Assembly (NCBI GenBank): GCA_024693285.1
Contig: JAILLE010000038.1
Location: 62,001 to 126,000 of the forward strand
Direction of reading: 5' to 3'
Length of the DNA: 64,000 nt
DNA from: Bacteroidales bacterium
Lineage (GTDB): Bacteria; Bacteroidota; Bacteroidia; Bacteroidales; UBA932
The notes under the pieces were generated by a model that ran no database searches, was not told the DNA's origin, and was given only the letters and a program-made list of their open reading frames with translations. Position 1 is the stretch's first letter; every line of letters starts with the position of its first letter. A program made the translations under genes and the position numbers. Shown here piece by piece: positions 33,058 through 42,230 of the stretch.

Positions 33058-34188
33058 TTAGCAAAAAAAATCATAAAATGAATATAGGCAACCACGGACA
33101 TACCCTTGCTCAAAGCGGGAGGCAATCATCTCCCGGCAGACAGATGAAGATTCACGGAAGATATTGTCATCAAGCATCTTGCGCATCGCGTTAAACAGTG
33201 CCTCCGAATCTTTTGGAGGCACGATCAACCCGTTGACACTGTCTGAAATAATTTCATTCGACCCGTTTATATCCGTCACGATTGACGGCAAGCCCATGGC
33301 TCCGGCTTCAATGACCGTGTTGGGGAAACCCTCCCGATAGCTCGGCAAAACAAAGCAATCTGACGCGGCATACCAAGCGAGGAGGTCGATTCCCGTCAAC
33401 TCGCCAGCAGTGATTATATCGGGGTTCTCCCCTATCCGACGACGGATATCTTCCGGGACGGGATCCACATTATTCTCGAATGGACCGACCAAAACTAGGC
33501 GGACAGATCGCTTATCAGAACACAACCTCTCGAAAGCCTGGACCAGCTCGACAATCCCTTTATCACGAACCACACGCCCGACAAAAAGGAAGGTAAACAC
33601 ATCAGGAACACGCAGTTTCTCAGCGAGTTCCATAACCTCGGGAGTGCGATCGTAATATGTCAGGTCTATACCACGGATATTACCGTGACCAAGGACTCGA
33701 ACCTCTTTCTTGGTGATTCCCGCATCGATAAGGTCCTTCCTTACTCCCTGCCCCTCAGCGATTATGTTAGTGGCGCAGGAGCAGGTCAGTTTGTCCGTGG
33801 TCTTCAGCAAACGCTTCTTTAGGCCCGAAGCTGTCGGGAATACAAGACCAGTGAACGTATGGACCCGGACCTTAATCCCAGCCAGTTTGGCGGTCATCAT
33901 AGCCAGCAAGCCAGCCTTTGGAGTAAAGCTGTGGACAATGTCCGGCCGCTCGGCTCGTATCACCTTATAAAGCCGGCAAAGAGACCGTAGATCCTTTAAT
34001 GGGGATATTCTCCGCTCCATCGGCACCTCGATCACTTTGACGCCATCAATAGCCCTCACGCCGGCCATCCACGGACCTGGAGAAGAGACCGCCACGACTT
34101 CGTTTCCGGCCTTGATAAGGTCAGTCATCACTCCCTTCAGGAAGTAATCGAGAGTCATCGAGATTGTTGTGACATAGAGGTATTTCAT
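33058..34188 (-). CDS. Glycosyltransferase family 4
   Basis: 376 residues with the GT-B fold. The N-terminus (YLYVTTISMTLDYFLKGVM) and the phrase PDIVHSFTPKAGLLAMMTAKLAG are common in capsule GT4 enzymes. The C-terminal donor site has the E-x7-E motif in YREGFPNTVIEAGAMGLP. It probably transfers a sugar in the cytoplasm during repeat-unit assembly. It overlaps the stop of the Wzi-like gene by four bases (ATGA). Confidence 0.88.
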   Translation of the reverse strand: MKYLYVTTISMTLDYFLKGVMTDLIKAGNEVVAVSSPGPWMAGVRAIDGVKVIEVPMERRISPLKDLRSLCRLYKVIRAERPDIVHSFTPKAGLLAMMTAKLAGIKVRVHTFTGLVFPTASGLKKRLLKTTDKLTCSCATNIIAEGQGVRKDLIDAGITKKEVRVLGHGNIRGIDLTYYDRTPEVMELAEKLRVPDVFTFLFVGRVVRDKGIVELVQAFERLCSDKRSVRLVLVGPFENNVDPVPEDIRRRIGENPDIITAGELTGIDLLAWYAASDCFVLPSYREGFPNTVIEAGAMGLPSIVTDINGSNEIISDSVNGLIVPPKDSEALFNAMRKMLDDNIFRESSSVCREMIASRFEQGYVRGCLYSFYDFFC

Positions 34189-35654
34189 AAAGTGTAACGA
34201 ATACCTAAGGTGGCGCCGAAATTGTCAGGAAGAAGCTGGCCTTTGTCAACGAAGAGACCGTAAGTCAGAGCGAAGTTCTTGACAAGTCCCGGGACTTCGC
34301 CCACAAAAGCGCCACTTAATTGATTCAGAGGAGTTTCCTTGACGGTTCCCCAGTCTTTGCCCCACTGGGATTCACCCTTATAAGGCTTAGCGTAGGTTCC
34401 ATAATTGTGGCTATAGGTCAGCATAAACTTGTAGGGCGCCTTCCTGAAAAGCTTCCCCGCAATGCTGAAATGATGGGCCTTTAGACGGTTGTTCTCAACA
34501 CCGAGAACAGTGTCCAGACTTGTCCAGGAACCGGAGTGTGTGCCGGCAGGAAAGAACAGCGGATTACCGATCGTATGGCCGTAATATGTCCAACCGGAAC
34601 GATATGCTCCGTTATTGAAATAATTGTCTCCCCCACCGATAATATGCTTATTGTAATGAACCACATCAGAGGGATCCAGATGCTGTTTCTCCTCATCAGT
34701 GGTGGGACGGTCATGCCTTGTGCCGGACTGGAACATTGTGTATTGATATTCATAAAGAATATCCGTCACCCACTTGTCTTTGTCGTCGAAACCGAACCAG
34801 ATTGTGTTGACTCCATCGGGGAAATTCTGGAAGCCCATTCCGGAACCGTCATCGTAAGGGATGTCGTGCTGGACCGAGATCTTCCAGCCGTTCCCCCGCC
34901 AGTTAAGACGGAAAGTCTCAGCTCCTCTTTGGTCACCGATCACATTAACCTGGTCACTTTTAGTGCCACCTGAAGAGGCTTTCCGGGCAGTAATGACCCG
35001 GAAATAGTTTCCGAGAGTCACGGGCATCGTGAGAGTGTCTCGCTTACCTCCCCATAAAGCATAATGATCGAAAACCCCATGGAAAACAAGTCTTTCCGTG
35101 ATCTTGATATCGAGTCCCATCTTGGTCCGGTGGATGAGCGCACCCTTCAAATAGCGATTATCAGTGGTAAGGTAATCAGCGAAACTACCAAAGAATTTGA
35201 CACGGCCTTTAGTGAGCGGAATCGCGATCGGATCGAGATTGGCTGAATAGCCCGGGAGTGAGCGGGCGTTGCCGCTCCAGATTAGATGGCCGCCCGTGGT
35301 GGACATCGATCCCAGGGTCCGGGTCCCGGCTCCGTAATAATCCAGGTCGAAGCGCCTCATGCCGAGGTCGAGGGAGAGGACATTCCATTTGAGGCTGGCG
35401 TAAAGTTCATCGGGAATAACGGCGATGGTTCGACTACGCTCACCAACCGCAACACCGTAGTTGGCGGCGAGTGAGGCTCCCCAGCGCCACTGAACAGTCT
35501 TCGAAGGGTCATATTCGGTCCCCATCCTCGCCAACGCCACAGCCCCGGAGGACTCCGGCATCAAGCCGAACTGATTGGCAGTCATCCAGAAAGGAAGCGG
35601 CCCTCCCGAAGAGAGGGCGCCCATCAGCAGCAAGGTGAGGAAGAACTCATTCAT
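34185..35654 (-). CDS. Wzi-family capsule assembly protein
   Basis: 489 residues from the ATG at 35654. A short hydrophobic start is followed by a beta-strand-rich body with PLPFWMTANQFGLMPESS, the WGASLAANYGV region, and the ending GATLGIRYTL. It resembles the Wzi outer membrane barrel (capsule assembly protein family) that attaches capsule to the cell surface. It lies between the DegT aminotransferase and the GT4 gene, with only three bases to the former. Confidence 0.83.
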   Translation of the reverse strand: MNEFFLTLLLMGALSSGGPLPFWMTANQFGLMPESSGAVALARMGTEYDPSKTVQWRWGASLAANYGVAVGERSRTIAVIPDELYASLKWNVLSLDLGMRRFDLDYYGAGTRTLGSMSTTGGHLIWSGNARSLPGYSANLDPIAIPLTKGRVKFFGSFADYLTTDNRYLKGALIHRTKMGLDIKITERLVFHGVFDHYALWGGKRDTLTMPVTLGNYFRVITARKASSGGTKSDQVNVIGDQRGAETFRLNWRGNGWKISVQHDIPYDDGSGMGFQNFPDGVNTIWFGFDDKDKWVTDILYEYQYTMFQSGTRHDRPTTDEEKQHLDPSDVVHYNKHIIGGGDNYFNNGAYRSGWTYYGHTIGNPLFFPAGTHSGSWTSLDTVLGVENNRLKAHHFSIAGKLFRKAPYKFMLTYSHNYGTYAKPYKGESQWGKDWGTVKETPLNQLSGAFVGEVPGLVKNFALTYGLFVDKGQLLPDNFGATLGIRYTL

Positions 35655-35657
35655 CAA

Positions 35658-36911
35658 TTAATACACAATAGCTTCCTTGATTGTGTCCACAATATAGCGA
35701 ACATCATCGTCGGTCACTAGAGGACCGCTGGGAAGGCACATCCCTATTTTGAATAACGACTCGGACACTCCATTGACATAAGCGGGAGCATTCTTATAGA
35801 CCGGCTGCTTGTGCATTGGCTTCCAAAGCGGACGGGCCTCGATTCCGGCCTTGTCAAGGAACACTCGGAGAGCCTCGACATTGTCATTTGGCTCACACTC
35901 CGTACGGGGATTATCCACAGCGTGAACCACACCGGCAGCACCGCCTACAGCCACCTTCACGACAGTCTTGTAGGCGCTTTCCTGGCCTTTGATCTTGACA
36001 GAAGGATCGATAGTTATTGTGTTCAGCCAGAAGTTGGAATCGTAACGAGAGGAAGGATTATCGTGGACCTCAATGCCATTAACATCCTTAAAGAGTTTAA
36101 CGTATAAATCCTTAATATGCTGATGATGAGCTATATGCTCTTCTAGCACAGTCATCTGTCCCCGCCCGATTCCGGCGCAAACATTAGAGAGCCTGTAATT
36201 GTAACCTATCGCCTCATGTTGGTAATATGGATACGCCTCACGAGCCTGGGTGGCGTACCACATGATCTTACTTTTAACCTCAGAATCAGGGCATATCAGT
36301 GCCCCACCACCGGAGGTCGTGATCATCTTGTTGCCGTTAAAACTTAGCACGCCAAACTTGCCGAAAGTACCAAGCACCTGCCCATCGAAACGGGAACCTA
36401 AACCCTCCGCCGCATCCTCCACCACCGGAATCCCGTATCTATCAGCGATTTCCATTATCCGGTCAATCTGATAAGGCATTCCGTATAGAGCCACGGGAAC
36501 AATGGCCTTAGGCTTCTTGCCAGTCTTAGCGATACGAGCCTTAATGGCCACCTCCAAAAGATCAGGATCCATATTCCAGGAATCCTTCTCACTATCAACA
36601 AATACCGGAGTCGCCCCAAGATATGTGATAGGATGTGAGGATGCGCAGAAAGTGAAACTCTGGACAAGCACTTCATCTCCAGGTCCGACACCGCAATCAA
36701 TCAGAGCCAGATGAACCGCCGCCGTCCCCGACGCCAGCGCCACCACCTCCCGGTCACATCCAACAAACCCCTTCAAATCCTCCTCAAACCCATTCACATT
36801 CGGCCCCAGCGGAGCCACCCAATTGGTGTCAAAAGCATCCTTTACATAATCCATCTCCTTGCCGCTCATCCGTGCCAGGCAAAGATATATACGTTTCCTA
36901 TTCTCGTTCAT
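35658..36911 (-). CDS. DegT/DnrJ/EryC1 aminotransferase
   Basis: 417 residues from the ATG at 36911. The PLP-binding lysine is in GVLSFNGNKMITTSGGGAL, and the sequence ends in the family block GMCLPSGPLVTDDDVRYIVDTI. It resembles PglE and related enzymes that aminate UDP-4-keto-6-deoxy sugars. The CapD-like dehydratase in the same operon would give its substrate. An in-frame extension upstream of 36911 overlaps the next gene and does not resemble the family, so it is left out. Confidence 0.88.
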   Translation of the reverse strand: MNENRKRIYLCLARMSGKEMDYVKDAFDTNWVAPLGPNVNGFEEDLKGFVGCDREVVALASGTAAVHLALIDCGVGPGDEVLVQSFTFCASSHPITYLGATPVFVDSEKDSWNMDPDLLEVAIKARIAKTGKKPKAIVPVALYGMPYQIDRIMEIADRYGIPVVEDAAEGLGSRFDGQVLGTFGKFGVLSFNGNKMITTSGGGALICPDSEVKSKIMWYATQAREAYPYYQHEAIGYNYRLSNVCAGIGRGQMTVLEEHIAHHQHIKDLYVKLFKDVNGIEVHDNPSSRYDSNFWLNTITIDPSVKIKGQESAYKTVVKVAVGGAAGVVHAVDNPRTECEPNDNVEALRVFLDKAGIEARPLWKPMHKQPVYKNAPAYVNGVSESLFKIGMCLPSGPLVTDDDVRYIVDTIKEAIVY

Positions 36912-36922
36912 TATTAAGTGGG

Positions 36923-38053
36923 TTATATCCTTCTGAATACATACGACAAAAAGAACTTTGGCGCATTGGAGGGGAATATGGTCGAGAGCCGGACGAACTC
37001 GCCAAAGCGGTGGAAGAGGGTTATGAAGTTCCCGACCAACTTGGAGTGACGCCAACGATAACTCTCATCCCTATTATGCCCGAAATTGCCTGTGCGAAGA
37101 ACCAACGAGCGAATCCTCACAGCCCGTCTTTTGTTTTTGGCCGAATCGACATAAAAAGGCATTGCCTCGGCTGGCATCCCCAGAAACTCGACGGCAAAAG
37201 TGGAAAACGCCTGCCACTCCGCCATTAACTCCATGTCATTCAATCGTTTCCCGAGAAGACCCCGATCAATCTCGTCTTTAAAAGTCCAGAGCAGCCTGCA
37301 CCAATCGCAAATCTGACGCAGCCCCATCCCTCCGACATAGAAATGACCGATGAAGTGGGTGAATATGATTATGACATCATTGTCCGGAGACGGCAGCAGG
37401 ATGCTTGTTCCATCATTGTCCCAGTAGCGGACTCCCCTATTCTCAAAAATATCCCTCTGAACCTCGTCAACCACAGCGTCAATTCTGGCTGAGACATCTG
37501 TGTGCATAGCCCCGTGAAGCTCGACAAGGTGCGAGCCCAAAGTCATCCCAAGATGCTTTTTAATCACATCCTCCTGGTCGACTTCCTTCGCCGTAGGGAT
37601 TAGTACCGCCTTGGCCTTTTGGTAGTTCTCCTCATCCAGGAACAGGTCGACGTCCCCTACTATCCGCCAAAGAGGCCTCTCATAGCATCGCGCGACTCCC
37701 TGCCCCTTGATCAGGACCGCCTCGACACCATTATCAACGAGATACCCGAACAATTTGTTAATGAACCGATTAATCCCGGAATTACGTCCCTCCTCCACCA
37801 TGACTTCCGGAAGAAAAGGAGCCGAATCATCCTCATCGATCTGAATATCCGTGGCATGCTCCAGCCCGGCGGCGACCAATCCGGTGACCGCCTGCTCCCT
37901 CGCCAGCTTATGGATTCCCCGGAAATCAGGCTTACCATATTCAGCAAGCCTAACCTCCTTCTCCCAGAGGCCGGCCTTAACCAAAGCGAAGAATATTTCG
38001 GAGGTGCTGTTAAAGTCCTTCAAATCGGGAATATTTTTAGGAAATGAAATCAA
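36923..38053 (-). CDS. Nucleotidyltransferase-fold protein of the NTP_transf_5 family (first of a tandem pair)
   Basis: 376 residues. The middle part contains AVLIKGQGVARCYERPLWRIVGDVDLFL, where the ...R-x-GDVDLF block is the nucleotidyltransferase active-site signature of this family (about residues 115-142). A later conserved HLVELHGAMH and an all-helical C-terminus (GLRQICDWCRLLW) follow. The family occurs in polysaccharide loci of Bacteroidota, and its substrate is unknown. It overlaps the next gene upstream by four bases. Confidence 0.8.
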   Translation of the reverse strand: MISFPKNIPDLKDFNSTSEIFFALVKAGLWEKEVRLAEYGKPDFRGIHKLAREQAVTGLVAAGLEHATDIQIDEDDSAPFLPEVMVEEGRNSGINRFINKLFGYLVDNGVEAVLIKGQGVARCYERPLWRIVGDVDLFLDEENYQKAKAVLIPTAKEVDQEDVIKKHLGMTLGSHLVELHGAMHTDVSARIDAVVDEVQRDIFENRGVRYWDNDGTSILLPSPDNDVIIIFTHFIGHFYVGGMGLRQICDWCRLLWTFKDEIDRGLLGKRLNDMELMAEWQAFSTFAVEFLGMPAEAMPFYVDSAKNKRRAVRIRSLVLRTGNFGHNRDESYRWRHSKLVGNFITLFHRFGEFVRLSTIFPSNAPKFFLSYVFRRI

Positions 38054-39150
38054 ATAGAAGGATGCCTTATAAACAAAACTCCCTTTGTTTTAATCCAAAA
38101 TGCTTGAAGCATCGAATGTGAAGAGAAAAGACGGTATCGCCAGTTTGAACGAAGAATATTACGAGCATTATTAATTCTCAACCAGAAACCTTTTGAAGAA
38201 CCATTGGAGAATGGACCATCCCATACCGCACCCATCATTATTTTCTCGGGGTCTGATAATGAAGAATATTCTCTCTCTCCTAATACGTATTCACCAACAT
38301 GGCACCAAGCATCGTAGAAGCGGCGGAAGCCGAAGCCATCTATTTGACGTTCAAATGCTTCCCAGTCTATTTCAGCTTTATGGCGTCGACAAAACATAGC
38401 CCAATCCGTGACATGTCTCAATGTAACCCCTTCGAGCAGGAAATGAGAATATGAGTGTTCCAGAAGGAATAATACTGAAAACATCACAGAAGGCCTACTC
38501 AATTCTGTTCCTTCTATCTTATTATCACCATTATTCTCCTTTAAAAGATTCTGTAGATAAATTTCGAACTGTTTAAGAGTTTTGTCACCTCTAAATGGAG
38601 TCAGGAAACAATGGTTTTCTACGTTCAGATTACTAACTTTAGCTTGGCTATGCTTGTATTTATCTCTGGATACTCTAATTCCATTCTTCTCCATCAATAC
38701 ATTTCCAACTTCATAAGCGTTAAAATCATAACCTGAATAAGGCATAAGAAAACAATCGAAGTCGACGGCACAGCGATGGAGAGGGTTTGGATAACACTCA
38801 GAGACAACAAAACCCTTTAAGACATACGTGATTATGTTATTCTTAGCAAATAAACCTGCCAAATCAGAAGCCGCTTTAAATTGGGCAGTTGCCCGTGTCT
38901 CCTGTCCAATTGTATCTGAAAGCCAAGTCCTCCTATCATCCTTAGACATCACTGGAAGCTGGGCTCCTGAGGAATACATGCTGGCATATCCATCAAATAC
39001 AATAGCTGAGACTCCTTGTCGAGAAGCGACATCATAAACATCCGCCCAATCATAAGAAGATGGCACGGACGCTTCGAATCCAAGACCGATACGCAGAAGG
39101 TTAAGAACAGCCTCCTTGGTTGGGCTCAGACTATCTGGTATTGAATTCAT
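38050..39150 (-). CDS. Nucleotidyltransferase-fold protein of the NTP_transf_5 family (second of a tandem pair)
   Basis: 366 residues and same general layout as its neighbour: YVLKGFVVSECYPNPLHRCAVDFDCFL aligns with the active-site block (AVDFDCF in place of GDVDLF), and HVTDWAMFCRRHKAEIDW with the helical part. The family signature is slightly altered here, so activity is less certain than in the first copy. It is more A+T rich than the first copy, which suggests a separate origin rather than a recent duplication. Confidence 0.75.
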   Translation of the reverse strand: MNSIPDSLSPTKEAVLNLLRIGLGFEASVPSSYDWADVYDVASRQGVSAIVFDGYASMYSSGAQLPVMSKDDRRTWLSDTIGQETRATAQFKAASDLAGLFAKNNIITYVLKGFVVSECYPNPLHRCAVDFDCFLMPYSGYDFNAYEVGNVLMEKNGIRVSRDKYKHSQAKVSNLNVENHCFLTPFRGDKTLKQFEIYLQNLLKENNGDNKIEGTELSRPSVMFSVLFLLEHSYSHFLLEGVTLRHVTDWAMFCRRHKAEIDWEAFERQIDGFGFRRFYDAWCHVGEYVLGEREYSSLSDPEKIMMGAVWDGPFSNGSSKGFWLRINNARNILRSNWRYRLFSSHSMLQAFWIKTKGVLFIRHPSI

Positions 39151-39164
39151 ATATAGCTAGGAAA

Positions 39165-40427
39165 CTATCCGATTCTCGGATCAATCTTCGTTGATCCGGA
39201 AGACACATCGGAAGAGGATTCCTCCAAAGCAGGCGTTTCACCTCCCAGGAACTTGCTGTCGACCATCCGGCGTGTGAACTGCCAAACCTTAGTGTTGGAA
39301 AGGTTCCATGCCTTTCCCCTCTTGCAACAACGGTTGAAAAGTGGGGATCCTTCGCCATCATTCTGTCTCCTCTCATACTCCATGTAGTAATAAAAAACCC
39401 AAGTAAACAAGAACGCCCAAGCGATAACCATCCACACTTGGAAATTGATCGACGCCCCAAGCTTCCAAGCGATAATCAAAAACACGACAACCAGGAAATT
39501 GTGGAATACGATTAACTCAGAAGTTGCCAGATGAGAGTAATTCATCTCAATGAAAAGGTGGTGAAGGTGCGTCTTGTCCGGATGGAAAGGACTCTGCCCC
39601 CTGGCGACACGACCGATCATGACCTTCAGAGTGTCAAACACTGGTACTGCAAGGATTGCCAAAGTCAACGCCACCATCGACAAGCCGCCGTTACCAAAAG
39701 CGGCGCATGGAGACGTAGATGACAGCGTACAGAAAGTGCAGAACGTGAGGAATGTACCAAGCATCAGGCTGCCACCGTCACCCAGGAACATTTTCGAGGT
39801 CTTTCCGAACACATTGTGGAAGAAGAACGGAACCAATGCGCCTGCCACAATCAGAGCGAATGTGAACAAAGTCATATCACCGACATAATAGAATATGATG
39901 GCGAACATGACGCAGGACATCACCCCGTAGGTAGAGCAATATCCGTCAACTCCGTCGATCAGATTAATGGAATTGATGATGCCGACACCTGCAAACAGAG
40001 ATAAGGGGACACTGACCAGATCCGGAATCTCATGAATTCCAAGGAATCCATGGAAGTCATTGATTTCCACGCGAAAGAGGATGATCATCAGCCAGACGAC
40101 AAGAACCTCGACTCCGAAGCGAAGAGAGACCGGCACATCCTTGACATCATCCCACAAGCCGATCAGGTACATCACCATGATCAGTCCCATCAACTCCAGC
40201 AGATTGTAATTTCCCGTGATGGCGGAGCACACCAGCACTGAGACTATCACTCCGATAAAGACCGTGGTGCCTCCCATAACAGGCACCGGCACACGCTGAA
40301 GCTTCCTGGCGTTAGGATTATCGACAATCCCATGCCGTCGAGCAAAGGCTAGCACATGGGGGAAAACCAACATCGTCACGACGAAGGCCAACCCCATCAA
40401 ACACAATGATATTCCTAAAGTCAACAT
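39165..40427 (-). CDS. MraY/WecA-type polyprenyl-phosphate sugar-1-phosphate transferase
   Basis: 420 residues with about ten membrane segments. Family motifs are GLWDDVKD (DDxxD-type), NSINLIDGVDGYCS, FLGDGGSLMLG and HPDKTHLHHLFIE. It transfers a sugar phosphate (often GlcNAc-1-P) from UDP-sugar to undecaprenyl phosphate, the first step of repeat-unit synthesis. A hydrophilic tail of about 70 residues follows the last membrane segment and is unlike WecA. It lies in the middle of the locus. Confidence 0.9.
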   Translation of the reverse strand: MLTLGISLCLMGLAFVVTMLVFPHVLAFARRHGIVDNPNARKLQRVPVPVMGGTTVFIGVIVSVLVCSAITGNYNLLELMGLIMVMYLIGLWDDVKDVPVSLRFGVEVLVVWLMIILFRVEINDFHGFLGIHEIPDLVSVPLSLFAGVGIINSINLIDGVDGYCSTYGVMSCVMFAIIFYYVGDMTLFTFALIVAGALVPFFFHNVFGKTSKMFLGDGGSLMLGTFLTFCTFCTLSSTSPCAAFGNGGLSMVALTLAILAVPVFDTLKVMIGRVARGQSPFHPDKTHLHHLFIEMNYSHLATSELIVFHNFLVVVFLIIAWKLGASINFQVWMVIAWAFLFTWVFYYYMEYERRQNDGEGSPLFNRCCKRGKAWNLSNTKVWQFTRRMVDSKFLGGETPALEESSSDVSSGSTKIDPRIG

Positions 40428-40436
40428 GTCAACCTC

Positions 40437-40760
40437 CTATTTTTCCCACATTGTCGAAGCGGCCCAGCGCTGGTAGTCATCCAGGGGAATCTCCTGCTTG
40501 AGCTCCAAGTTGTAATACTCATGATAGTCGTGCTGGTGCTTCACGGTCGAGAGCCGCAATTCCGTCACATCAGACTTTCTCATCAAGGCTACCGGCATGT
40601 GCATGTCCTCTGAATACGCAGTGATGACGTTAGCGATGTGAGCGGCGAAAAAGGCGGAGAATCCGAATGCGACGTACAGCCCAATCTCCGTGTTGAAATA
40701 AAGGTGGACTGTCTTCCCATCGTTATCCACCTCATTCTGAGTGATCAGATCCTTGTTCAT
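40437..40760 (-). CDS. Unrecognised 107-residue protein in the polysaccharide locus
   Basis: The protein has one hydrophobic stretch (GLYVAFGFSAFFAAHIANVI) in a mostly polar sequence with several histidines (KHQHDYHEYY). I recognise no family. It lies nine bases upstream of the MraY/WecA-like gene and 21 bases downstream of the endonuclease-like gene, so it is co-transcribed. The open frame has the codon use of its neighbours, which supports a real gene. Confidence 0.6.
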   Translation of the reverse strand: MNKDLITQNEVDNDGKTVHLYFNTEIGLYVAFGFSAFFAAHIANVITAYSEDMHMPVALMRKSDVTELRLSTVKHQHDYHEYYNLELKQEIPLDDYQRWAASTMWEK

Positions 40761-40781
40761 ATCTATCGCGAATATAATATT

Positions 40782-41432
40782 TTATCGTTTTAATTCAAGC
40801 AAAATCGGGTAATGATCGCTCATTTTCGAGCAACCGTAGCCATCCGTTATCATCCGGTACGAGACCGGCTCCACCCCATTCACGAAGAAATGGTCGATCG
40901 CCCCGTGGCTTTGCGTCGGCCGCTTGAAATTGGCGAAAGTGTCCTCTTCAGGAATATTCAGGATCTCCCTGGCCGAGACCATCCTGAGCCCCGCGTCCTT
41001 GAGAGGCTTCAGCGACACATTCCAGTCACCGCAAGCCAGGTCACGCCCCGTCAACTGGGCATTGACCTGCCCCACAACCCTCGTCATCACATCCTTCTCC
41101 CAACGGGAATGGACATTGATGATCCGGATCCCTTCGACGGTGCACGCCTCCCAATAAATTGAGAGCGAATGAGCATTGACCTTCAATCCTTTACGCACGA
41201 ATATCGGATGGCTTACATTTAGTCCCGAAACCCGCTTATAACCGTCTGGGACGTACCTAGTCGCCGGGAAGAGCATCTCCTGGAAACAGATGACATCTGG
41301 GTTCACGTCCTCTATCATCCGCTCCATCGCCTCCATCCTCGTCCGCCAGAACACCTCGCTCCCCCGGTCCGTATCCCGAGTCCACGTCCGCACGTTGAAG
41401 GACAGAATCACAATCATACTGAGAAAGGACAT
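40782..41432 (-). CDS. Endonuclease/exonuclease/phosphatase-fold protein
   Basis: 216 residues. Family motifs are ILSFNVRTW near the start, VICFQEM with the metal-binding glutamate, LACGDWNVSL and the C-terminal SHGAIDHFFVN and MSDHYPILLEL. Such enzymes hydrolyse phosphodiesters or phosphoesters; which one here is unknown. An in-frame ATG at 41417 is a possible alternative start. Why it is in a surface-polysaccharide locus is not clear: it could act on a phosphorylated precursor, or be a passenger. Confidence 0.85.
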   Translation of the reverse strand: MSFLSMIVILSFNVRTWTRDTDRGSEVFWRTRMEAMERMIEDVNPDVICFQEMLFPATRYVPDGYKRVSGLNVSHPIFVRKGLKVNAHSLSIYWEACTVEGIRIINVHSRWEKDVMTRVVGQVNAQLTGRDLACGDWNVSLKPLKDAGLRMVSAREILNIPEEDTFANFKRPTQSHGAIDHFFVNGVEPVSYRMITDGYGCSKMSDHYPILLELKR

Positions 41433-41485
41433 TGCAAAAGATCTATTGGCATGTCTCCTAGCTGGTCAAAGAAATCCTCGTTGAA

Positions 41486-42226
41486 TTATTTCTTATGTTT
41501 CTTTGCCGCCTTCTTCCTCTTAACTTCTCCAAAGTACAGCCCTGGCAGGGTGCGTACAATCCAGTAGCAACGCTTTAACTGTTTCTTAGGATCCTGGAGT
41601 ATCCTATATACAAACTCCAAATGAGCCTTCTGCATCCATGCCGGGCACCGCTTCTCCTCTGTCCCACTATAAAACTTGAAAGCCGCACCTACGCCTATCA
41701 TCACCCCCGAATTCAAGTAGGGTAACAACTTATTCATAAACTTCTCCTGCTTCGGAGCACCTAAAGCTACCCATATAATCTTCGCTCCATCAGCATTTAC
41801 CATATCCGCAATTCCCGGATAATCAAAATCTTCCACATCCCTGAACGGCAACTCCACAAACTGCATTCCCGCCACGTCCGGATTCATCTTCATCAGTTCC
41901 TGACGCAAGCCATCAAGTGTAGTTTGACTCGTCCCCAAGAACATCATCCGATACTTCCGAGACGATACGATATCCTTGAAAATCTCTGCGCCACAATACT
42001 GCTCATACTTAATTCCATATATAGACTTCAAATACACCGGCACCCAACTGCTATCGCAAATCGCAAACATGCTTCCGTTAACCACATCCAGAAACTCTTT
42101 GTCCCGGTTAGCAGTATTCATCACCACGCCATCCGCAACACATATATAACCCTTCTGAGCCGCATCGATCGCCTCGTGTACAGCCTTCTTATCGAACTCG
42201 TAATTGATGTTGAAATATGTATTCAT
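41486..42226 (-). CDS. WecG/TagA/CpsF family glycosyltransferase
   Basis: 246 residues. The family signature IIWVALGAPKQEKFM occurs at about residue 150, with YRMMFLGTSQTTLDGL near residue 95 and GVGAAFKFYSGTEEKRCPAWM later. Members transfer ManNAc-type sugars (N-acetylmannosaminuronic acid or ManNAc) on to a lipid-linked GlcNAc, the second step of repeat-unit assembly. This fits with the initiating transferase at 39165-40427. Confidence 0.9.
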   Translation of the reverse strand: MNTYFNINYEFDKKAVHEAIDAAQKGYICVADGVVMNTANRDKEFLDVVNGSMFAICDSSWVPVYLKSIYGIKYEQYCGAEIFKDIVSSRKYRMMFLGTSQTTLDGLRQELMKMNPDVAGMQFVELPFRDVEDFDYPGIADMVNADGAKIIWVALGAPKQEKFMNKLLPYLNSGVMIGVGAAFKFYSGTEEKRCPAWMQKAHLEFVYRILQDPKKQLKRCYWIVRTLPGLYFGEVKRKKAAKKHKK

Positions 42227-42230
42227 GCTA

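Noticed and set aside
36911..37055. N-terminal extension of the DegT aminotransferase to 37055
   Set aside because: The added 48 residues overlap the end of the upstream NTP_transf_5 gene, have no family similarity, and the ATG at 36911 places the conserved start correctly.
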